From NCBI GenBank assembly GCA_963932465.1, contig OZ010799.1:163490761-163554760 (forward strand): DNA of 64,000 nt, written 5' to 3'. This DNA is from Maratus speciosus. Its lineage: Eukaryota > Arthropoda > Arachnida > Araneae > Salticidae. Below are positions 45,492-56,611 of the stretch, in pieces. A program made the translations under genes and the position numbers. The notes under the pieces were generated by a model. That model was not told the origin of the DNA, ran no database searches, and saw only the letters and a program-made list of their open reading frames with translations. Every line of letters begins with the position of its first letter. Positions within the stretch are counted from its first letter, which is position 1.

Positions 45492-46049
45492 AAAAATCTT
45501 AAATGGGCTAAATTTATGTTAAATTGTATTCAAATCAGCAATGTTCACTTCATTTTTCCTTGCAGCAAGATCTATCTCTAGGTTATTTTTTCATTGTTTA
45601 TTTTCTAAAAAGTGTGTAAATAGAATTGTTTAAGCAGTAGCAATTGTTTAAATATTTTTGTAAAAAACATTTCTGAAACAAAAATATGTCAATGTCATTT
45701 CTTTTTAAATTTTACTTAAATATTTCAAGATTTATCATAAAAAATTGTATGACACATAAATTGAATTGTCTGCATTTTTTTTTTCAATTTACATAACATT
45801 GTATCAAATCTCCCTTGCTAGTGTATCAAACCTCCCCAGCAATGGGGAGATTTGATACAGTAGTAACGATTCTCAATAATTGGGATATATTTTTTGAATG
45901 ATTATTTTTTAAATTCACAATATTTTTAATAAATGAATAAAAGGTCACTTTATAAGAAAACACGAAAAATTTGTTTAAAAATAGGTTTCTAAGGGTTGTA
46001 AAAAATTAGTTAAAAAAGTGTATCATATCTCCCATACCTCCCCATCTCA

Positions 46050-46333
46050 ATAAAATCATGTCTCTAATAAATTTGGGCTTAGATGCCGTATATTACCTAG
46101 TCCGCCATCTTGGATGTTTTGATATTTCTTGCCGATTTTATGTTGGCGATCTTTATCGATATGGAGCCCGTGTGACGTGTGTGTTCTGGCGTGACGTGTT
46201 CTGGCAACCCCGTTTTTCAGCGAGATTGTGCTTGAGATTTCGCTTGGGATTTTGTGCATGTGCTTTGATATCGTGTTGTATCTTTCTGTCTTTTTATTTT
46301 TATGCTAAATTTATCGGATGCATTTGATTGACT
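46050..46333 (+). other. CpG-richer stretch, possible 5' flank
   Basis: G+C and CpG content rise clearly here (for example GGAGCCCGTGTGACGTG and CGTGACGTGTTC near 46165-46205), in contrast with the AT-rich surroundings. Two CGTGACGTG/TGACGTG-type blocks resemble CRE-like sites. It leads into an exon-like frame. A promoter role is inference. Confidence 0.3.
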
Positions 46334-46510
46334 ATGGGTTTTGTAGCCCGGTTAAACGCTCTTGCTGATGTAATTAAGAAATATGAGGAAATTTTAAATG
46401 ATAAAAGAGGTTTGTTTACAATGCGTAGTCATAAGCCTATTTTGTGAAATGAAGGTGATGCTAGGAGGTATTTCGTGCTTGAGCTTTCAAGAAAAGAGAT
46501 GTCTGTTAAG
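46334..46510 (+). pseudogene. Exon-like frame, unrecognised, one internal stop
   Basis: ATG at 46334 opens MGFVARLNALADVIKKYEEI and continues LNDKRGLFTMRSHKPIL. Then comes TGA at 46445, and the same frame goes on NEGDARRYFVLELSRKEMSV up to a donor-like AAG/GTATGTTG at 46510/46511. The mixed amino-acid use and amphipathic start are more protein-like than nearby frames. A stretch with acceptor TGCTGCAG at about 46678 reads KELAESSDFF and could be the next exon. The TGA means a pseudogene, a sequencing error, or a true end of a 37-residue peptide. I do not recognise a family. Confidence 0.35.
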
Positions 46511-46972
46511 GTATGTTGATAATTTTAAGTATTTTTTGTTGTTTTATTTTATAGTAATGTTTCCTATGAGACTTTTATTGTATATTTCTCCTGCATTTCG
46601 GAGACTGGTGCACAGCAACATATGTGCATTTACTAACTACGGCTTTAACGAGTTTTGTGCTTTTTGTGATTGCTGCAGAAGGAGTTAGCTGAATCCAGTG
46701 ATTTTTTTTCGGCATACGACGTTTAGTGATTGCCGCTTTAACAAGTTTTGTTTATTATTTGCATTTTACTTTTGTTAATCCAAACATGCGTATAAATCGG
46801 TGCTTGGCGACATTTACTACTTGTCGGAAAAGAGGTTTTCACGCCAATAAAAATTCCATGATGGCGGCCCCGGGAATTTATGACATCTCTTCCATAATTT
46901 GCTTACTCCTTTCGAACTTTCAGAGATTTGCAATGAACTCTGCTTGTTATATTCGAGTTTAATTCGATAAAT

Positions 46973-47161
46973 ATGAGAGGGGCGGGTCATTACATACAGT
47001 GTCTGAATAAGCGACATTGCCGCGCCGCCAGATTAAGCGAAATAGAAATTCGAGTGCGGTCTCACAGAGAAAACTATGAATATTGGCGCCGGCGTGAACG
47101 TGTTAAACAGAAAGATCCGTCCGTAAATTTTGCTTCTTATGCATATGAATTTTATACATGA
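46973..47161 (+). CDS. Unrecognised 62-residue Arg-rich frame
   Basis: ATG at 46973, stop TGA at 47159. The product contains CLNKRHCRAARLSEIEI and ENYEYWRRRERVKQKDP. Like the frame at 46334 it lies in the CpG-richer stretch and uses GC-rich codons (GCC, CGC, GGC). It is too short to classify. It could be coding, or part of a GC-rich repeat. Confidence 0.25.
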   Translation: MRGAGHYIQCLNKRHCRAARLSEIEIRVRSHRENYEYWRRRERVKQKDPSVNFASYAYEFYT

Positions 47162-48529
47162 GCAAATATATATATGTATATATATGTGTGTGTATATACA
47201 TAATTTGTATGGTGTTAACTTTGAGTACAACTATTTTTAAATAAGTATTTTCACCTTCACATATCGTAAAATTCTGTCATTAAAAATGACAAATATTATT
47301 TTCCAAAAATAGTGGTACAAGCCCTGAAAATATATGTTGGCCGTAAATCCTAGCATGCAGATTAAATGTATTAATGACGACTTATTGTAGTAGTCTATGC
47401 ATGTTTGTTTATTATCAATGATACACTGTCTAAGCTACAAGAAAATACTAAAACATATAAGATTCCTTACGTACATCGGCTCACAAGCTCATATTCTATC
47501 ATAGTGAACAGCTTTTTTTTGTGATTTAAGTTCATATACAATGGCGTACTAAGAGGATGAATACGAGGAGCAAGGAGTGATTGAATATCTTTATATTTTA
47601 ATAGAAATGTTCGCCTTTTTTTAATTACAGAATTCTGTTATTAAATAAGTCAAAAATTGTTATTCGAAATGAGATATGCATATCACCCTCACCCTTCTAA
47701 ATACGTCAGTATTCACATCGTACATTTTATTTCTCAGCTGTAATTTCAGTTTGAGACTTCAAAGAATCCATCGAATCAGTTCTGTAATTAATACACCAGA
47801 AGTTGCACAATTTTAAATTATTCATAAATAAATAATCTGTAGTTATACGCAGATAAATTAGATCTCAATTTATCTAAACGTAATGAATAAATGTTAAGAT
47901 AAAATATTAAGGTGTCGAACACCTATTTCTATACTAAATCAGGAGCAAGAAACTAGGATAAATTTAAAGAAGATAAAATAATAAAGAAATTGTCACATTA
48001 CCAAAAATTATTAATTATAGAGTGAATAGAAATTCTACGTCTTGCTAATCATATAAGTTCATGTAACATTACGTAATCGAACATCATGTCAAAATTTTGG
48101 TATAGTATACTGAGAAAAAAACTGAGCACCCTCACTTTTGTAGAACTTAGGAAAAAACCGACAACATAGCCCCACCCACCCACCCTTTCACTTTGAAGTT
48201 TGGTTTAACCCATCTGGTATAAAAGACTCAACATCTGGCTTTTAACTTTTTTAACCTTGATGATGAGGATTAATATGTTTGAAAGTACCAGGTTTTAGAT
48301 ATATCTATGTCTGAATACAAAACACCCTTGAGTAATTTAAATAGTATTTTGTTTTTACAAAAAATTCTAAACTTGAAATTAATAAAATTTTGATTGTAGA
48401 GATCAGAACTATTTTATTCTCCATTTCATTCACTACATTTTTTTTATACGGTGATGTTATAAACCAATTCTTTAAGCAATTGTTTAAAACTTTATCCCTC
48501 CACCTTTTGAAATTTATTTATTTAGAGAA
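47162..48529. other. Nothing recognised
   Basis: A TATATATGTGTGTGTATATA-like run lies near 47168-47205. No other supported structure. Confidence 0.45.
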
Positions 48530-50388
48530 ATTGCTAACAAACATTCAAACAGGATTTCTAAAGAAGTCTTGCTTGTGGAAATTCCGCAGTGAATAATATA
48601 CAAAAGAAAAATATCAACTGTGTAATCCTATCAAAAAGAAGAACGTTGAATAACAAAAGCCAGATTTGTGAAGCACCCATTTTGTGAAGAATGATCAGTA
48701 AGCATTTCAGAAAATTAAGTATTAGGGTTCTGGTTATTTTGCTCCTGAACAAAAGAAGTTAGTTTGTAGAAGACAATTTATGCAGTTTTGATGTTTTATT
48801 TTTTTATTTTAAGTGCGCCATAAATCAGACTGTCGTGTCACCAGTTAAAGTCCTTATACCTCTAAAACTAATGTTTCAGAGATTAACTTTTGGTAAACAA
48901 TAAAAAGGTACACCCTCTATAAAAGTTTTAACAAAATGATTTGTTAAAGAATGAAATTTGGTTCCCGATTTCATTGCATCCATTTCTATCAACGCATATC
49001 CATTGCGAATCTCTCAAGAATAAAAATATATCATTTATGCACTTTTAGTCGCATGCAATTTATCATTGCAATTTATTGATACAATACTAGAAACATGTTT
49101 TTCCATTTTTGGTGACTAAATCACTGAAAATTGCTTACATTCCATTCATCGTAACTCAGTAAATTTTGGTCATAGAAGAACAAAGTTTTACTATTTTACA
49201 TGTTAGAACATGGAGAAACTTATTAGACCCAAACATTGTAAAAAAAATAATAATTTCTTAACTATTTAACAATAGCTCACAAACATTCAGAAAGAGAAAT
49301 AGCTCGGGATTTCTAAAGAAGCCTTACTCGGAGAAATTTAGCAGTGAATAAAATACAAAAGAAAACTATCAACTGTGTTCTCGTGACTTAAAGAAGAATG
49401 TATAATAACAAAAGTGGGATTTGGGAAGCGCCTTTATGAACAATACGCGGTAAGCATTTCAGAAAATTACCTGTTAGGCTCTGGTTATTTGGCTTCCGAA
49501 CAAAAGAATTTAACTTGTAGAAGACAATTTATGCAATTTAAAATACTTTTCTTTATTTTAAGTGCGTCATCAATCAGACTGTAGTGTTATCAGTATGTTA
49601 ATTTTCAAGAATAAAAAAAATATTAAATCAAAGTTAAAGAAGAAACGTAAATACATTTTAAATTATGCATAAAACAATTTAAAACATTTTAGCAATTCAT
49701 AGTACATCTCTAAAACTAACACTTTAGAAACTAACTTTTGATAAACTATAAGACAATACACCCTGATAAAAATAAACACAGTTTTAACAATATGATTTGT
49801 AAAAGAATGAAATTTCTTTCCCGATTTCATTGCGCCCATATCTATCAATACATATCCATTGCGAACCTTTCAAGAACATAAAAATATTAATTATACACTT
49901 TCAGTCAAATTCAAATTATCATTGCAACTTAATTTTTACTGTTTCACATGTTAGAACACGGAGAAACTTATTAGACCCAGACATTGTAAAAATAATTAAT
50001 TTTTTAACTATTTAACAATAGCTATCAAATATTGAAAAAGAGAGATAGTTCAGGAATTTTAAAGAAGTATTATTCGGAGAAATTCCGCAGTGAATAAAAT
50101 ACAAAAGAAAAATATCAGATGTGTTCTTGTAACAAAAAGAAAAATGTTGAATAACAAAAGCGGGATTTGTGAAGTGCCCTTTTGTGAACAATGCGCGGTA
50201 AGCACTTCAAAAAATTACTTGATTATTTTGCTTCTGAACAAAAGACGTTAACATGTAGAAAACAATTTATGCAATTTTCATATTTTATTTTTTATTTTAA
50301 ATGCGTCATAAATCAGACTGTCGTGCTGCAAGTTAAAGTTACACTCATTTTCAAGGAAGAAAAAATATTAAAACGAAATTAAATAAGA
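48530..50388 (+). repeat. Tandem repeat, ~750-bp unit, about 2.5 copies
   Basis: The block GCAGTGAATAA(A/T)ATACAAAAGAAA starts at 48586, 49341 and 50087, spacing 755 and 746. Other blocks recur at the same spacing: GAACAAAAGA with TTATGCA, ATGCGTCAT/GTGCGCCATAAATCAGAC, CCCGATTTCATTGC, and GGAGAAACTTATTAGACCCA (49211 and 49962). Divergence is moderate. No coding motif was found, so the origin is unknown. Confidence 0.88.
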
Positions 50389-50692
50389 AAGGTTTTCATT
50401 TATTTATTTATTTTAATTTTTTATTTATTAATTGTATCTGATTGAAACATGTTTATAACGATATTGATCGGACAAAGGAAAGGTATTGTTACAAAAAGTC
50501 TGAATTTTAAACCTTAACGAATGAATGCCGCTTTATTCGTGACAACCAATTTTTATTGAATATGTGTGTAGTTGACAAATTATTTTTTCGCACATTTCTG
50601 ACATTTTTTTTTTTGCTTTTTGAACCGTCTTGCTGAGTAATTGTTCTTTATTACATATTGCAAAACTACAAAGATTTTAATGTTAAAATATG

Positions 50693-50728
<36 letters not shown>

Positions 50729-50760
50729 AGTATATAGAATTAGATCATTAAAAAAAAGTT
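50389..50760. other. AT-rich DNA with a long T run
   Basis: A T run of about 28 bases lies at 50698-50726. Nothing else is supported. Confidence 0.4.
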
Positions 50761-50769
50761 GTCAGAAAG

Positions 50770-50957
50770 CGCATCGTTTACAAAATTTTTAACCTTTTTC
50801 GTCGGTTTTTCAAAACAGGAAATTTTGTCTAGTTTAATTAGGAAAATGCCAAGCAAAATTTAGAATAAAAATAACTGGTGGGAATAATCAAGAAGAGTTA
50901 TTTAGAAGAATAAATGCATCTCTTCGCAAATCTCGGGATGCGCAGCGAGAGGGTTAA
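50770..50957. mobile_element. TTAA MITE (CCCTCTCGCTGCG family), left end unclear
   Basis: The right end is GATGCGCAGCGAGAGGGTTAA, matching 33395-33645. The interior TAACTGGTGGGAATAATCA matches that copy in inverse orientation (TGATTATTCCCACCAGTTA). Confidence 0.6.
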
Positions 50958-51399
50958 GCGCTAAAATTTGTGATTAGATGAGGAGAAATTTTCTGTACAA
51001 AAATTCTGGTGTCCAAATTCAAGGATGCATATTTTGTACGGCACGTATACATGCAAAATCCATAAAATTTGACTACCAGTAGATTTGCAAAGAAAATTTT
51101 CAACTTAAATTATCTAAAAATTTCAGCAATTAAATGATGCAAAAAACTTTGTCCGAAAACGATGCCTAAAAAGTAATTGGAAACAACACTTCTGGACAAT
51201 AAAAACTGGTGGTTGCGAGTAACTTGGCATTGAAATGTGGACAGACAGGCGAGGAGAAAAAACAAAATAACTTATTATTATTACGAAATTTTCAAGTGTC
51301 CATCTGCAGAGACCATAGCACATGTTAAGCAAGAAATAGTGTTCAAGATTGAATCGTGATAATTTTTTGAAGAATCTTCGGAATTTCACGATTAAGACA

Positions 51400-51747
51400 T
51401 CAATTAGAGCAGACGGATCAAAGAATTACTACATTGGAATGACTAGCAGGAAGTTTAAATACAGAAAAAAGGTGCATGTAGCTGATAATAAATATAATAG
51501 AATAACCACAGCCTTGACAAGATTACATCAAGAAGAAATTATTCATATACATTTTAACCAAAGTAAGATAATTTTTCCTTCTAAACAATCTTATCCATCC
51601 ATTATAAGAGAAACAATAGAGATTCTAACATGTAAAAATAACATATGTAACGATACAGCATCATTCAACTTACCAAAACTGAGGCTCGAGATACTCAAGG
51701 GTTTAGAAAATAGAAATAAACATCCAAGTAAAATAAAAAAAAAGTAA
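51400..51747 (+). pseudogene. GIY-YIG endonuclease fragment, Penelope-like
   Basis: The open frame ends at 51747. From about 51415 it shows ADGSKNYYIGMTSRKFKYR, the Y-YIG core followed by the conserved Arg region. Then come ITTALTRLHQEEIIHIHF, SKIIFPSKQSYPSIIRE and a final helix-rich KLRLEILKGLENRNK. IIRETIEI supplies the conserved Glu of the GIY-YIG fold. This layout fits the C-terminal endonuclease of Penelope-like retroelements, which nick the target DNA. No reverse transcriptase is readable upstream, so it is a 5'-truncated copy. A different GIY-YIG protein is possible. Confidence 0.6.
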
Positions 51748-51778
51748 CGTGTGTTACATGAAAAACTGAATGACGGCA

Positions 51779-52136
51779 GAGTGTTGCCAGATGGGCTACT
51801 TTTCTTAAAATCAGATTCTTGATTGGCACCACTTTTTTTAAATGGTAAAATGCGCCTTATTTAATGACATGTTAATTAAGGTGAAAACAAAGGGAATTTT
51901 ACCGTTTCAAAAAAAGGGGTGCCAATCAAGAAATCTGAATTTACAGTGGTGGAAAATTGGCGCAGAGGAGGAGCCTACTGACACCACTAATATTTTATGG
52001 TATTCTTCATCTTAATAAAAACTGTCATTAGATAAGACGAAAAATTCTACTAAAATTTAGTGGTGTCAATAGGCTCCTCCTCTGCGCCAATTTTCCACCA
52101 CTGAATTTAAAAAAAAGTAGCCCACTGGCAACTCTG
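51779..52136. mobile_element. hAT-type MITE, copy 3, carrying a nested element
   Basis: The ends are GAGTGTTGCCAGATGGGCTA and TAGCCCACTGGCAACTCTG. The octamer TGACGGCA occurs at 51771-51778 and 52137-52144, an exact duplication. The core is CACCAC at 51827 with CCTTATTTAAT 28 nt on. A second element sits inside at 51944-52103. Confidence 0.93.
51944..52103. mobile_element. Nested 160-bp near-palindrome
   Basis: The ends are CAGTGGTGGAAAATTGGCGC and its complement, and the pairing extends at least 45 bases per arm (GCAGAGGAGGAGCCTA next). AATTTA lies on both sides. The related MITE at 60600 reads CTGAATTTAAAAAAAAAAG with no insert, which gives the empty site. Confidence 0.9.
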
Positions 52137-52289
52137 TGACGGCATTTCCGTTCATTGCTTCGTAGACCATGCAATTTCAGAATATCTTTATTTATTTGTT
52201 TTAAAAATGACCCGGGAAGAGTTGAAACATATCAACAGTCAAATAAAACTATTTTACTGGTTTTAAAATTTTAAACTTACATAGTTTTA

Positions 52290-52484
52290 GGGCATTTCCA
52301 CGAGCACTTGTCGTGTAAGTCACGTACTATGATTTTCACTACCAGTATTTTAGAACGGAAAAATGTGACTTACTTTATGGTAGATATCTCATTAATTCAA
52401 AAAGGCGAAGCAAACTTTCATAAAATAATGGTGACCAACGAGCATAGTATGTGACTTACACGACAAGTGCTTGTGGAAATACCC
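52290..52484. mobile_element. MITE with ~42-bp inverted ends (GGGCATTTCCAC)
   Basis: The left arm reads GGGCATTTCCACGAGCACTT then GTCGTGTAAGTCACGTACTA. The right arm is the near-exact complement ending GTGGAAATACCC. TTTA is present on both flanks. The length is 195 bp. The superfamily is not certain. Confidence 0.85.
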
Positions 52485-52821
52485 TTTAGCAATTAGAAAT
52501 AATATATGTTAGCTTTATTTATTGTTCAATTTTATAAAATATTTCTTCGTACGTAATAATTCGTTATTCGCTTTTATAAATAAATGGACAAATTGGCACA
52601 CAGCCGCTATTTGTTCCGTATAATAATGAAAAAATAATAATAAATCCTGAGCTATATCAGATGCACAACAGCGCATTCAAAAATGCAAATTTATATTTTA
52701 TCTACGCAGGAACATACATATTAATAAATAGGTGAAATTCAAATGTTTATATTTTTATAATCACAGAGCATTACGTAACTGGTTCTTCAGATGTTGTCTG
52801 TAAACATTAGGACATTGCATA

Positions 52822-52990
52822 TTAACACTCTGAGGGGCGTTGGTATGTTTATGAAACCACATAATTTCCGACATATTTTCTGACTCATTTTTAATTGTAA
52901 AGGCATAAAATTGAAAGGCCTGACTATTGAAAGGATTTGGAATCGAATAGCGTTTTCCATTTTTCATAAATTGTTTACATAGCTATAACA
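52822..52990. mobile_element. TTAA MITE remnant (CACTCTGAGGGGCG)
   Basis: The left end is TTAACACTCTGAGGGGCG, followed by TTGGTATGTTTATGAAACCAC, as in the 45275 and 33647 family. The right end was not found. Confidence 0.4.
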
Positions 52991-53217
52991 GATACTTGTC
53001 ACGTGAGTGTAGGTTTTTCTCCTTTCCCGAGCTATTGCTTCCGGAAATTCGATTCAAAACGCTATCTTTGGCAGTATTTTCTCAAAGATATATTGCTTTT
53101 ATATAATTTAAAAAAAACGCTATTTACATAGTTTCTGAATAAGAAATGCGTTTCCGAAAAAAAAAAATGAATTCAGAAATGTGTCAGAATGTAGTTCCTT
53201 TGGGTTTAAGAAAAGCC

Positions 53218-53366
53218 TTAACCCTTTTCCGGCACGGGCAATTTTTGTAGTAAAATGATAAAATGATTGACTGACACTATTCATTGTAAAAGCAAAATTT
53301 TACTAAAATATTCTTGGTGCCGTTCGTAAATTTGGAATTAAAATTAGGTATCCCGGAAAGGGTTAA
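53218..53366. mobile_element. TTAA MITE (CCCTTTTCCGGCAC), internally deleted
   Basis: The ends are TTAACCCTTTTCCGGCAC and ATCCCGGAAAGGGTTAA. The length is 149 bp against about 217 for 34274-34490. TGGAATTAAAATTAGGTATC is shared. Confidence 0.85.
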
Positions 53367-54775
53367 AAAATGAAAGATTCGGGCCAAGAACTGTGAAAAT
53401 ATAAATGGGTAGGTTCGAACTTTCAATTTCTACACCGGGCCGGCCCAAGATAGCTTTCGTTCGGGCCGGGCCCAGGCCTGGAAATTAAGGCCCGTGCAGA
53501 CCTCTAGGTCAGTGTGCCTAAATTAGAAGCGAGCTATTCCCTATAGTTTTCTAGCATGTAAGGAATATTTGCCACTTTATTAAATCTACCCCATATATAT
53601 AAAATCCTAATGAAACGGATATTATGAAACGAAATTATGTAACGATTCTATGAAACGACTGATTAAACAACTGATTATGTTTCACGGCGATTTCTCCTAA
53701 AATACGGAATACTTTGCGATGAAATTAACACCAAAAATCCGTATTGATCTGCAGATCTCAAAACAAGCATTAGAATTTTTAAATTCGAATTAGTTTTCGA
53801 AATATTAAATTTTTTTTCTAATTTTATATACTTTTCAACTCAAATTTTAATCATAACAGATTATTTTTTACAAATTTTAGAAAAGGTTATTATTTTACAC
53901 TAATTTGGCGAGAAGTTTGGCCTCCCTTAAACGTATGCTAAGAAATGTATCATGTTACTTTTCTTCATAATTCAATTTGTATTTCATTATCATTTTATTT
54001 AATACAAACTGAAACATTTAAAATAAATGGCTTTTATTTCTTTATTTTTTTAAACGAAATGAAAAGAAAAATATTAGCACCGGGGTACCGAATTGGCGCC
54101 AAAATGGCATTATTTTGGTTGACATGGTAACCCGGCTATTGTTGTTTATTTAATAATAAATGTTTATTTACTTTATTTTCATTTTTTTAATTACATAAAT
54201 GGTTTTGTTCTATAGTTAATTATTTTCCTTTAAAAATAATAGATAATAATTAAAAAATACGGTACTATTTAGTTATTCCGTTGACCCATTTCGCCAAATT
54301 ATATAAATCGCCAAATTATACAAATTGACATAATTTTTATTTTAAATAACGAAAGAACAAAGAAAATAGTATAACATTAATAAATATACAAATAAAACGT
54401 CGAAATAAAAATCACTTGATGACGTAAAGACGTGTAACTTGCTTAAAGTCAAGTGAATGTGACATTTACGATCAACCATTATTGGAATTTAATCTTGTAA
54501 TCTGGTGATAGATTTTTGGTTGACAGGATAACTCAGTAGTACCAAAAATACGTATGTAACTGGTATTCGAAAACGAGGTTTTCGCCAAATTTTCGTTAAA
54601 AAAATCACGCCCAACCCGTTGCATATATGACATCTGGCCAAATATTAAATGATGTAACAAACGATGACATTTAATTTCAATTTCAAAGCAATGTTTTTAT
54701 TTACCACTCGAAAAAAAAAAATGCTAACTTGCGAGTTGAAAAATAGCTATTGGCGAGATTTGCACCCGGCTAGCG
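53367..54775. other. Nothing recognised
   Basis: A GC-richer patch (GGGCCGGCCC-like) lies near 53438-53490. No coding motif or paired repeat is supported. Confidence 0.4.
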
Positions 54776-55010
54776 CATAGCTGCCAACCTTCCAATAATC
54801 TTCCATAATGTCTGGATTAATTTAACCCAGGTTAATCACATTTCGAACCAGAAAATTTATTTCGTGAATGCTTATTTATTTAATTCCATGTTTCTACGTG
54901 GAACATATTTAATTTCATTTCTTAAAAAAAATTTCTGGTTTGAAACGTATTAAACCAGGGTCAAATTAACACAAGTATTACGGAAGTTTAGTTTGAGGTT
55001 GGCAGCTATG
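54776..55010. mobile_element. MITE with CATAGCTGCCAACCT ends, copy 2
   Basis: The ends CATAGCTGCCAACCT and AGGTTGGCAGCTATG are perfect complements over 15 bases. CTAGCG occurs at 54770-54775 and 55011-55016. It shares AACCAGAAAATTTATT with other cores. It is related to 30177-30326. Confidence 0.85.
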
Positions 55011-55016
55011 CTAGCG

Positions 55017-56058
55017 TAACAGTACCAAGAATTCCTTGTGACCATTGAAACTTTTATGCAGTTTTATTCGAAAAAGAAATTTGATTTTTTAATCAAAAGA
55101 GAAAACTTTCGGCACAGATGTCAGATACTGATCCATATTGGAGCGATTTTTTTCTGACGCCAATGTCATATACGCACCGGTACTTAACTCTCGACATAGT
55201 ATCGCTATTTTGCTTGATTTGGTAAGCCGGATGTTGTTGTTTATGCTGTTGATGTTTTCCCCAAATTAGCGTCGGGGAAAAATCGCGCCAATATGATACA
55301 TGGGCCAAAGTTTCATATGAAAAGCGAAGGGATCAGAGTATATTTATTTATGGCAGTTACATGACTTGGACTTGATAATATAGATGAAATGATGGCGATA
55401 GAATAATATTTGGCGACTTATCACCTGTACCTGGCTAACATTAAAGTACCAAAATAGCACCAGGAATATAAAAAGCGAAGTGGTTCTCCCGGAACTGTTG
55501 ATGATAGTCATATGACTTAGGCTATTGTTATAGAAATTGTTTTAAAATACCGGGAGACAAAGACTGTGTACACTTAATTCATTTTATTTTAGATTCTTTT
55601 CAAATGTTTAACTGATCCTCTTTAATCAAACACGAAAACAACCATTGAATGTCTTAATAGCAACTGATTCGGCCTTAAATTTTTGAAATAAAAGGGAATT
55701 GAATGGAAACCCCTTTACAAGGAGATCTGCACAGCTTTTTTCAGTATAATTCAATCTTCTCTAATATTTTTAAAACCGATCATAGAGTGTTTTTAGATTC
55801 TGTAGTGTCTGAACGGGGGTTGGCGTGCGTAGCTTGTAGGGGGCAGAGCCCTCTAGTAAATATCTATTTTGCTAAGCTAAAAACGATTGAATTCGTTGCC
55901 TTTAGTTAAAACGAATTTGTTTTGTAGAAATTGAAACATTGTCTATAATATAAGTAATCAATACACGATTGTCACAGTTAGGTCATTTTTGTCCCATTTA
56001 TAGTAATTAAAACCTAAACCTCCAAGGTATCAAAATGTGATAATTCATTTTATGCATA
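55017..56058. other. Nothing recognised
   Basis: No coding motif, array or paired repeat could be supported over about 1 kb. Confidence 0.4.
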
Positions 56059-56226
56059 CAGGGTTCGCACGCTATTAAACCATGCCCAATTTTTAAAGAC
56101 TCTACCACCAGTATTATTATAAAGATCATTTTCTTCATAATTCATTAGCTAGAAGATAGTTTTATGCGATTACTGGTGATAGAGTCCTTACAAAATGGGG
56201 CGTGGCTTAATAGCGTGCGAACCCTG
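56059..56226. mobile_element. MITE with CAGGGTTCGCACGC ends
   Basis: The left arm reads CAGGGTTCGCACGCTATTAA and the right arm ends TTAATAGCGTGCGAACCCTG. Pairing continues through GACTCTACCACCAGTA. CAGGGTTCG ends are hAT-like, but no 8-bp duplication was visible. Confidence 0.85.
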
Positions 56227-56402
56227 AGTCATTTCATCTTAAAATATTCATTTAGTAGTCATCAATGTTTGAAAAACATATTCAAGTGATAAAAAAGATA
56301 AAGTTGAAACACTTTATTAACTATTTCATATATTGATAAGTTAATTTGCTAATAATTTAAATAAGAAAAAAAAATGAAATACAGAATATTGAATATTTAT
56401 AA

Positions 56403-56611
56403 TTAACACTAGAACGGCGGAGAGGGGTCATTTTGACCCTTGGCAAATGAAGACATGTCAATTCGAACCAGAAAACGTTTTATGATATAACCTTAATGTA
56501 AGATGAACAAAAATATCTTAAATAAATAACTTAAATTGTTTTAAATAAAAATTCTGATGTGAAATATTTTTTATAAAACTTGAGTAAAATTTCCCGCCGT
56601 TCTAGTGTTAA
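56403..56611. mobile_element. TTAA MITE (CACTAGAACGGCGG family), copy 2
   Basis: The ends are TTAACACTAGAACGGCGG and CCGCCGTTCTAGTGTTAA, and the length is 209 bp. The subterminal dyad GGGTCATTTTGACCC lies at about 56424. It is the best-preserved member of the family also at 13812 and 41733. Confidence 0.93.

Larger units (their letters stand above)
44554..46034. repeat. Iterated motif GTATCAAATCTCCCC
   Basis: Copies, in either orientation and with few mismatches, start at 44554 (GGGAGGTTTGATAC), 44913, 44936, 45801, 45822, 45844 and 46020. A weaker one is at 44572. The clusters lie on both sides of the tail-like frame at 45021-45254. The element ends are not defined. Confidence 0.8.
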
